From Lineus longissimus (taxonomy: Eukaryota > Nemertea > Pilidiophora > Heteronemertea > Lineidae): 64,000 nt of DNA. The DNA is taken from assembly GCF_910592395.1 (NCBI RefSeq), contig NC_088323.1, positions 8,866,001-8,930,000 of the forward strand, read 5' to 3'. Made by a program: the position numbers and the translations under genes. Of this stretch, positions 56,915 through 64,000 are shown one piece after another. The first letter of the stretch is position 1. Every line of letters begins with the position of its first letter. Under the pieces are notes generated by a model. The model worked only from the letters and a program-made list of their open reading frames with translations, had not been told where the DNA came from and searched no databases.

Positions 56915-57595
56915 TTAATGCAAATGATGGCCAACATAGGGAATTCCTGGAGGGTTCGGATACAGTCCCCTAACCAATGTGATAACACAATCAGGGATAA
57001 TTTCCCGGTCACTGGTACAGCTCCAAACAGTCTCATCTTCACCCATATTTTGCAAACTCCTCTGCTTTTTTTGAAGATAGCGATAATCCATCCATGCAGC
57101 CCTGTCCTTGAGCATCTTCCAATACCTCTTATAAAAACCCTTTCTCAAAGTATTGTTTTTTTTCTTCGCTGCTTGACCAGCACCCAACCATCTGGGACGT
57201 TTGGTGGTGACACAAGGACGACAGTAACAGAGTGTACACTCTTCACTGGCAAGGTCCGGCAGAATAAATCCATGCTCTCTTTCTTCATCGTGTCCACCTT
57301 GATTTACAGGGTCCAAGGGAGCCACATTGTTCCCAGCATCGCTGTCATGATCGTCTGAGCTATCCTCCATGTTAGGTCCATCAACTGTAGATGATGATGA
57401 TGGCACAGGTTCAACAGTATCCTGGACTGATTCAGTTCTGATACATTGTATCCCTTTATCCACCATTTGTGGTTCTGCTTCCACTAAGTCCATCCCATGA
57501 AAAGTGAAAATACCTCTTATCAATTCCCTTTCTTCCTCTGTGACATAAATTTGGTATAGCAATTTTTGAGACATGGCAAAAAAGTTAGCATTCAA
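56915..57595 (-). CDS. Kolobok-associated second protein, 226 aa
   Basis: Intact minus-strand ORF, start ATG 57595. The N-terminal third has YQIYVTEEERELIRGIF, then an acidic Ser-rich linker. The C-terminal 100 residues are CTLCYCRPCVTTKRPRWLG, LRKGFYKRYWKMLKDRAAWM and DCVITLVRGLYPNPPGIPYV. From memory, without a search, this Cys-rich C-terminal module is widespread in invertebrate uncharacterised proteins near such transposases. It may be the C-terminal DNA- or metal-binding part of the transposition machinery. The 123-bp gap to the transposase stop could be an intron or true intergenic space. Confidence 0.6.
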   Translation of the reverse strand: MNANFFAMSQKLLYQIYVTEEERELIRGIFTFHGMDLVEAEPQMVDKGIQCIRTESVQDTVEPVPSSSSTVDGPNMEDSSDDHDSDAGNNVAPLDPVNQGGHDEEREHGFILPDLASEECTLCYCRPCVTTKRPRWLGAGQAAKKKNNTLRKGFYKRYWKMLKDRAAWMDYRYLQKKQRSLQNMGEDETVWSCTSDREIIPDCVITLVRGLYPNPPGIPYVGHHLH

Positions 57596-57718
57596 AGACT
57601 GGCTCTAGTCTAAGTGTGTGAGAAAAATCAGAGTCAGCAATTTCATCTACCTAACCCGAGCAATAGAATTGTCCTGAGTCAAGGGGGGATAGGTAGGCCT
57701 AATATAGGACTCCGATTA

Positions 57719-59530
57719 CTACGTATAGAAACTTTGTACCCATTGCTCCCAAATATCTGACCAAAAATTAAATCTCTTTTTCTTTTTGATTTCTCGTCCC
57801 ACCATTCGCCTTGGATTTCTAGAGTCCTTTTCCAGCACAGTGGACGTCACCTCGCTATCTTGGTGCTCATTCCAGTCCAGGACTGACAAGTTGGTTCGGA
57901 TTCGGTAGTTGGCCCTTTCGAATACGATTCTTTTGTTGTGATATTGGAGCAGAGAATTATTAAAACTTTCGACATAATGCGTATCCCTGCATCCAATGTA
58001 AAGATGCGGTGATTTATAAACCAACAGACTGTGAAGATACTTCTTGAGGGCTGCCTCTGCAGGGGCTGAAGATATTTCTCGCTTGCTGGGTTCATAGTCA
58101 TGATCAGACCGACATGGGGACTCCTGATGACAATTGGCATGATTGTTCTTATAGTGCTCAATCACATTATCTATGCTGGCTTTTAGTCTTTCTGTATCCC
58201 CCTCACAGCGTTTGATGCACCAATATATATGAGTTTTTATAGATGCTGACTTATCTGCCAAGTCAACAAACCAATACCTTCCTTCTAAATATTTCCTCCC
58301 CTTTGTCAGTTTCGCCATTCCTTTGGCCACACCCTTTGTCATATGCCAGGTATCTAAAGAAGTAACGGTTGGGGAGCGTTCCACACGGACAAACTTAGTG
58401 ATCGAGGCATTGTTATCATGTGAATGCACTCTGATTGGGACACTCTCTCTGTCAAAATATTCATAGATCCTCCGTGTTCCCACCATTTCGTGCCTTTGAG
58501 TGATTGGATCGTCATCTTTTGAAATTACCTCATTCTGTAGGACCTTATGCGTATTTTCGCACAGGCAGACAACATCAGTAAAGCGGGCATTTTTTCGCCA
58601 ACAATGTCTAGCGTCAGTAGCAATGTCAATACCACCCAAGCCGGTACTTTCAACAGAAGCAGCAATTTCTTCCAACAAAGCATCTGATTTTGACTCCTTC
58701 ACAACTCCATCCGTGACAGGAAGATACGAATCTTGGAATTTAGTAAGTGTCTTGTCTCCCATTTTTCCAATGTCAGCTGCATCACATATACGTTCATACT
58801 GATTCGGCAGGATTCCTGAGACAAAGTAACTATGGGCCATCCTTAGATTCACCGTAAATTTGCCTCCTTCCACATGGGGTGACGTCGATCAATATATGTT
58901 GTGTTTGCCTGTTTGGCAAGTGACATGAAATAGACCGACATGGCCATCTCTTGCAGTTTTTTCCTCCCGGACTGCCATTTTTGATGTACATGTCCTGTGG
59001 TGCAAGCAAACTCGGTCCAACAAATTGTCCAAAGATTGAACTGTCATTAAATATATTGGTGATTTGGTTTCATTCTTCTGGCAGTATTGGTAAGAAGTGC
59101 CACTAGGTTCACTTTGGCATTTATCAGTTGATGATGATGATGCATCTTCGTTGTCCCCCTCAAACGTGTTGTGCAGTTTATAAAAATCGACAAGTTCCTT
59201 CAAAAGCTGGTAATTGGTTATCTTTGAGGCAGTTCCTCCACCAAGATGTCTTTTTATGCCGTCTATGTCATCAAATAGGTTGACTTTTTCGTTTTCAGAA
59301 TTCGCCTTGAATTCTAAGCATCCCCGAACGATAAATGATGTCTTCTGGCTTTTTTCCTTCCTCTTTCGGACTTTCGAAGGACTGTCAGATGGGAATCTCT
59401 TCCTTGGGTTCTCCAAACGCTCCTTTTCTCTCGATCTTACAGGTACAGGAATTGGTGACGGATGTTCATTTGACGACCCTCCAGCAACTGATGCTGAATT
59501 CAGACTTTGAAAGTTTTCTTGTTCAGCCAT
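57719..59530 (-). pseudogene. Kolobok-like transposase with one premature TGA
   Basis: One frame of 604 codons from ATG 59530 to 57719, broken only by TGA at about 58884-58886. The N-terminal 213 residues are Ser/Lys-rich with a basic RKRFPSDSPSKVRKRKEKSQ segment. The catalytic part has GGIDIATDARHCWRKNARFT, VPIRVHSHDNNASITKFV, TSLDTWHMTKGVAKGMAKL, THIYWCIKRCEGD and DTHYVESFNNSLLQYHNKRI. The DGR-like strand, D-x-N, WH-x2-K, W-C-x2-C-x-GD and E-x2-N motifs in this order match Kolobok-type transposases. The rest is intact, so the stop is recent, suppressed, or part of a short intron. Confidence 0.8.
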
Positions 59531-59534
59531 TGTA

Positions 59535-60190
59535 AGATTCAGTACACAGCCTACTATTGCATTATGTTTTCAAAGAATTACCTTTCTCCCCACCTCAAAA
59601 TAAGGGATGGACTCTCCCAATCCTTCCTGCACCCTGATGTACTCAAAAACTGTTATAGTAGCACTTCAAAGACCTTTGGCATCTGGCAAAACCATCCCAA
59701 TCCCATTTTCCCCCAGTAACACACTTTGCCAGCTATCATTTGACTTCCTCAGGTCAAGAGTGCAATGAACTATAAATGATCTATCACCCCACCACCTCCA
59801 AGGAAGGGGGTGTATCATAGAAAATTACTGAAAGACACCAGGATACAGGTATCACCAAGATAGGATGCACATCACCAAAACCTGAGATGACCCCTCAAAA
59901 ACTCAAGAGTCTGTGGGCTAATACTGTACCAGGATATCTCATGTGGAAGACTATCACATAACAGATTCTGCACATTGCCCTTGGTCATAAACCACAAATA
60001 AAACACAAATACTATGTGTGTGAAGAGATGAATTTTATCCAGGAAGTGCACTAAAACCACGTTGTATTTCGTTACGAGTGACGTAGCAACCTATTTATAC
60101 ATGTACCTATCACCAAGACCTAAATACTGCCCACTCCGCTCAGCAGGATATCTACCTGGGAATACCTTAACTCCTGGCCTGGCCACTAGC
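59535..60190. other. Right non-coding end of the Kolobok-like element
   Basis: Holds recurring short words (CCAGGATATCT at about 59930 and CAGGATATCTACCTGG at about 60141; ATCACCAAGA three times) that may be subterminal repeats. No gene supported. Confidence 0.45.
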
Positions 60191-60194
60191 GGTA

Positions 60195-60429
60195 CGTGAT
60201 TGGTGAAACAAGAGTTTCATTCGTTCGGGACAAACAAGAACTCTTTTTTGAAGGACTAGTGATCAAAAACTTGAACGTAGACATTCTGGCCGGGATTCTA
60301 TTCATGGAACATAATGACATTTTAATCAGACCCGCTAAGCATGAAATCAAACTCAGAAATGGTTCAACGTACATTTATGGGCCACTACACGCTGATGCAT
60401 CCGAACGTCACGTAGTACGTCGCACTTAG
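60195..60429 (+). pseudogene. pro: Protease of gypsy element 2, 3' half
   Basis: Continues the interrupted protease with VIGETRVSFVRDKQELFFEG, LNVDILAGILFMEHNDILIR and IKLRNGSTYIYG. Stops at 60429. Downstream to 60900 decayed linker sequence in several frames leads to RT. Confidence 0.85.
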
Positions 60430-60916
60430 GTTCTCCGCGGTCCTGCTAATAGTACAACAATTTGGCCAGGTGAGTTCATTGAAGTTAAACTACCATTAGA
60501 CGATCCAATCGACCGCGACTCCGAATCCGCAATCGAACCTCGCCTAGATTCGAGTCGCTCCGCTGAAACATAGCCGATCCCAGATATCATTACCAGTGTC
60601 GCGGGAAAAATCCGTATCCCAAACATGACAAATGAACCGGTTATGAAAGCGAAAATGAACATCTCTGTCAAATCCGCCATGTTTTGTCCCTGATGATAAA
60701 CCGGCAGGTCTATCAGTCAAAACACCATCTACAGGCCTACCGCAGGCAAACTCCACCAAAAAACACACTGCCAATGTTCGCCTTGACCCAGACGGTATAC
60801 TCCTAACTGACATAGCCGCTAAAAACCGGTCAACTCTAGCTGAGTATGACAGCGTCTTTAACCCTGAATATAAAGGCTATAACGGTGCTTCCGGTCCATT
60901 CGAAGCTAAAGTAAAT

Positions 60917-61771
60917 ATGGGTCCCGTACAACCTCCACAACGAAAGGGCCGCCTACCACAGTACGTCCGCAACCATCTGGTAGAACTCCAGGACAAATTT
61001 GACACACTTGAAGAACAAGGTGTGTTCAAACGTCCTGAAGACTTAGGTATAACTGCAGAGTATCTGAACCCTTCATTTCTAGTCAAGATGCCCAATGGTG
61101 GGTTTCGACTTGTCACAGCATTTGCGGACGTGAGCAGTTACAGCAAACCCTAGCAATCGCTAATGCCTGATGTTGATTCTACCTTATGCCACATCGCCCA
61201 ATGGAAGTATGTCATAACCACAGATCTCACTAGCGCTTTCTATCAAATTCCACTTTCGCGTGATTCCATGAAATACTGCGGAGTATGCACCCCCTTATGT
61301 GGAGTTCGTGTGTATGTCCGATCCGCAATGGGCATGCCAGGCTCAGAAACCGCACTGAAAGAGCTAATGTGCCGTGTCACTGGTCATCTCCTTCAGGAAG
61401 GTATAGTTGCTAAAATAGCAGACGACCTCTACATAGGAGGCGACATTCCTGCAGAACTATGGCTTAACTTCAGAAAGTTCCTGCACGCCCTCCATGTTAA
61501 TGGTTGAATTTGGAACTTGGGTGCCCTTAGAGCTAACCTCCACCGCATTGCTACCCTGAGTAATTGTAACCTCCCCGAACAGGTGAAAGATCTTCGGTCT
61601 TTCATTGGAGCATACAAAGTCCTCGCTCGAGTAATTCCAAACTGCTCTAACGCGTTAGTCGAATTAGACAAGCTTAATTGCAGGGCGCGAGTCAAAAGAG
61701 AAAATCGAATGGTCAGACGATACACGCGAAGCATTCAAAAATGCTCAGAAAATACTAGGATCACACCGTAG
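60917..61771 (+). pseudogene. pol: Reverse transcriptase of gypsy element 2
   Basis: Frames 60917-61153, 61163-61507 and 61517-61771, separated by stops or frameshifts at about 61153 and 61507, read in order. Landmarks are [40 protein letters not shown] (first catalytic Asp), [27 protein letters not shown] (the DD box) and DLRSFIGAYKVLARVIPNCS. Catalytic aspartates are kept; the frame is not. Confidence 0.9.
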
Positions 61772-62054
61772 CATCACGCTACCACGCGCAGAAGACTTAG
61801 TTTGGATCGTTACTAATTGCGCTTTCCGTAACTCAGGCTATCGTGCTACATTGTACGTAACGCACGCAAATAAACTACACCAAGCTGGATTCTTCAGTAC
61901 AAAACTTCGTGATCGACAATCAACCTGGATACCATGCGAGATAGAGGTATTGTCTATTGCAGCTGCGATCAAACATTTCAGTCCATACATCGTTCAGTCT
62001 GAACATAGCACCTGCGTACTAACTGACAGTAAGTCATGCGTACAGGCCTTTTGA
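61772..62054 (+). pseudogene. pol: RNase H of gypsy element 2
   Basis: [20 protein letters not shown] and [12 protein letters not shown] are typical Ty3/gypsy RNase H pieces (S-K-L, Glu, T-D-S-K). Ends at a TGA at 62052. Homology continues weakly to about 62540 in shifting frames. Confidence 0.85.
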
Positions 62055-62559
62055 ATAGTCTGCCGCGGTGAATTTTCGGCCAGTCCCCGTGTCTGTACAT
62101 TTATATCCGTAGTAAGTAGATACCAAGTATCTATCCGTCACGTATCTGGATCCGCAATACTCCAATTAGACTTTGCGAGTCGAAATGCCGCACAATGCGC
62201 AGACACTACCTGTCAGATTTGTAGTTTCATCAGACAAACAGAAGACTCAGTCGTCCGACGTACACCGGTATCCATCCCAGACATAATATCTGGCCAAGCA
62301 AAACTGCCGTATACAGGCAGGACCTTTTGGCTATCAATGCAGTCTAATTGTCCTGATTTGAGGCGAACACATGCCCACCTCAAACAAGGAACCAGACCAT
62401 CTAAGAGGATAACTAATGCCAAAGACATCAAGAGATACCTTAACTCGGTAACAATCTCCAAAGATGGTATTTTAGTTGTCCCTCAAAATGAACCGTTAGC
62501 TGCTACGCGCGAACACATTGTAGTCCCCCGACAAGTCTTGGATTGACTACTAAGCGCCC

Positions 62560-63110
62560 TCCATACCCAGCTAAACCACCCTTCCACCCACCAGCTTAAA
62601 AAAGTCACACACCGATACCTCTTCGCTCTTGACATGGACAAAGCAATAGAACAAGTGGCAAAAGGTTGTCACTTGTGCAATTCACTGCAGCGTACACCTA
62701 AAGTGCTGGTGAAACAATCCACCTGTGAACCACCGGACACAGGTGGCACCTCATTCGCTGGTGATGTAATTAAACGCCATCGGCAACTAATCCTCGTTTT
62801 AAGAGAATGTGTGACGTCATACACCATATCCTCCCTCATAGAAGATGAAAGCCACGAAACCCACTTCGCTCTCATTCGCTTATGCATAGACATGAGACCA
62901 TTAGATGGCCACTGCTGTTATTCGCACAGATCCGGGACCATGTTTCAGAGCGTTAATCAACGATAAACAACTCTCGCACCATAGAATCGCTATCGAGATC
63001 GGAAGAATAAAAAACCCTAAAAAAAATCCCGTAGCTGAGAGACCAATCAAGGCACTGGAATTGGAATTGCTAAAGATCGATCCCCAAGGTGGTTCCGTGT
63101 CATAAAAAGC
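62560..63110 (+). pseudogene. pol: Integrase of gypsy element 2
   Basis: An HHCC zinc region (HPSTHQLKKVTHRYLF, VAKGCHLCNSLQ) starts near 62577. It is followed by GTSFAGDVIKRHRQLILVLR with the first core Asp. After a frameshift near 62900 come [14 protein letters not shown] (second Asp) and [16 protein letters not shown] (Glu). The D, D, E residues persist across broken frames. Confidence 0.85.
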
Positions 63111-63237
63111 TTAGCGTGCGCAACAGCAACCCTGAACGCGCGTATCCGCTCACGAGGCCTATCTGCACGCGAAATGTGGACCCAAAGAGATCAATTCTCT
63201 AACCGACAATTACAATTCTCCGACAACAAATTTATAC

Positions 63238-63789
63238 ATGATCAAAATACCCAACGACACGAAAATCATCAATACAGCGAAAAATCCAAAGCCCCACGAA
63301 ACGAAACGCACAGAGAAGGTCAAGCCTTTAAAACTGGTGCCGTTGTGTCTTTTCACAGATCGCAGCAAGTCCGCCGCCCGTGACCGATATTTCGTTTCAT
63401 CCACGGACGAAAATTGGTGCAACATACGGAAGGTAGTAGGTTCCCAACTCAGAAACGCGTCCTATCGGGTAAAGAAATCAGAGTGTTACAATGTCCCACA
63501 TTCAGAACCACGATATGCGCACAATTACAAACATAAGTCAGATGACATTGATGATGAGGAGTTGGATGCTCCGTGCGAACCACCGGTACCTATTATACCT
63601 AGCGAAATTTCTGCGCCGCTGCCCGCGAACGGCATCACTGAGGCTCGACCTGAAGCCACTAACAGCATCGCTGATGCAACTCCTGAGTTTAGTGTCAACG
63701 CGAATTGTGACGCAAGCGAGACACCGAACATCAATCCCCCTAACACCGAACCAGCGACTCCGTCAAGACGCTCAAGCCGCAACCGTTAG
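63238..63789 (+). pseudogene. pol: C-terminal region of pol, gypsy element 2
   Basis: A 183-codon frame: basic N-terminal half (TKIINTAKNPKPHETKRTEK) with WCNIRKVVGSQLRNASYRVK, resembling the small SH3-like domain after gypsy integrases, then a Pro/Ala-rich tail ending SRRSSRNR. Placed 120 bp before the 3' LTR, as expected for the end of pol. Confidence 0.7.
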
Positions 63790-63909
63790 CAGACCCAGTT
63801 TTTTGGCGAACCCCTCACTAACTTTTGAATAAAGAGGAGAACATTTGAGTTAACTCTTATTAGTATTTAATTGGACCCGTGATATTGGACTATCAGAAAA
63901 AGAAGAAGT

Positions 63910-64000
63910 TGCGCCAGTGGTTATAGTAAGCCACTGTTGGCTTATTATTGTTAGCCCTTGTGTAGTATACATTATTGTAGTGTAAAGATAGTTTATATTG
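63910..64000 (+). repeat. 3' LTR of gypsy element 2, cut by the window end
   Basis: TGCGCCAGTGGTTATAGTAAGCCACTGTTG follows the polypurine tract at about 63895-63909. The rest (TTATTATTGTTAGCCCTTGTGTAGTATACATTATTGTAGTGTAAAG) matches 54715-54765 of the 5' LTR; about 65 bases between are absent. Confidence 0.9.

Larger units (their letters stand above)
56252..60194 (-). mobile_element. Kolobok-like DNA transposon inserted in gypsy protease
   Basis: About 3.9 kb splitting the protease of gypsy element 2. Two minus-strand ORFs: a transposase (59530-57719) and a second protein (57595-56915). Ends are not cleanly resolved. CAGGTAGCTGCC at 56253 and CTACCTG ending near 60160 may be the inverted termini; TTAA at 56248-56251 and at 60167-60170 would fit Kolobok preference, but then about 25 bp on the right do not belong to the protease. 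Confidence 0.75.
54615..64000 (+). mobile_element. Ty3/gypsy element 2, interrupted by a Kolobok-like transposon
   Basis: 5' LTR, gag (55058-55960), protease (split around 56250 and 60190), RT-RNase H (60917-62054), integrase (62560-63110), C-terminal region to 63789 and 3' LTR from 63910 beyond the window. Multiple stops and frameshifts make it defective. It is inserted in element 1. Confidence 0.88.

Noticed and set aside
56252-60194. TTAA duplication as exact borders of the Kolobok-like element
   Set aside because: Joining the flanks at the two TTAA sites leaves about 25 bp that do not fit the protease frame; TA or another border is equally possible.
1-64000. CRISPR arrays, rRNA, tRNA genes, telomeric repeats, bacterial operons
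   Set aside because: No regular spacer-repeat arrays, tRNA-like cloverleaf, rRNA core or TTAGGG arrays seen; introns and LINE/LTR elements mark the DNA as animal nuclear.

Overview
This is eukaryotic DNA, almost certainly from an aquatic invertebrate animal. Genes are split by GT-AG introns, there are no bacterial operons, and AT-rich non-coding DNA carries many degraded transposable elements of types common in marine invertebrate genomes: LINEs, BEL/Pao and Ty3/gypsy LTR elements, Kolobok-like and P-element-like DNA transposons, MITEs and virus-like insertions. No signal fixes the phylum. A THAP-domain exon, a PAN/apple-like exon and a 346-366 residue unknown ORF are the only plausible host coding pieces.

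Layout. 0-5.6 kb: three broken LINE fragments, two of them set among copies of a short GGTGGCGCCCTCTA-type repeat. 6.3-7.4 kb: an unrecognised minus-strand ORF. 10.4-11.0 kb: a PAN-like minus-strand exon beside a perfect 17-bp inverted repeat. 11.0-14.5 kb and 38.1-39.7 kb: two diverged, inverted copies of one long sequence. They bracket two AT-rich, frameshifted, plus-strand blocks of virus-like genes: block A at 16.0-18.9 kb and block B, including a packaging-ATPase-like remnant, at 35.8-37.85 kb. A BEL/Pao retrotransposon (about 18.9-26.7 kb) sits where the last block A gene breaks off. The rest of the loop holds MITEs, tandem repeats, a near-perfect palindrome and a gag fragment.

42.07-51.76 kb is the most notable object: a 9.7-kb DNA transposon with 367-bp terminal inverted repeats (3 mismatches) and a perfect 8-9 bp target duplication. 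It carries a P-element-superfamily transposase (plus strand, at least four exons) and a seven-exon minus-strand gene that joins in frame into a 904-residue PIF1-type helicase with a C-terminal PHD-like finger. All recognised transposase exons lie inside the first intron of the helicase gene. Both genes look intact and the repeats are nearly identical, so the element is young and may be active.

52-64 kb is a nest of elements: an acidic first-exon-like ORF, then a degraded gag-protease of one gypsy-like element, interrupted at 54.6 kb by a second gypsy element. That second element is itself split inside its protease by a Kolobok-like transposon (about 56.25-60.19 kb) with two minus-strand ORFs. 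The second gypsy resumes with reverse transcriptase, RNase H and integrase and runs into its 3' LTR at the end of the window.
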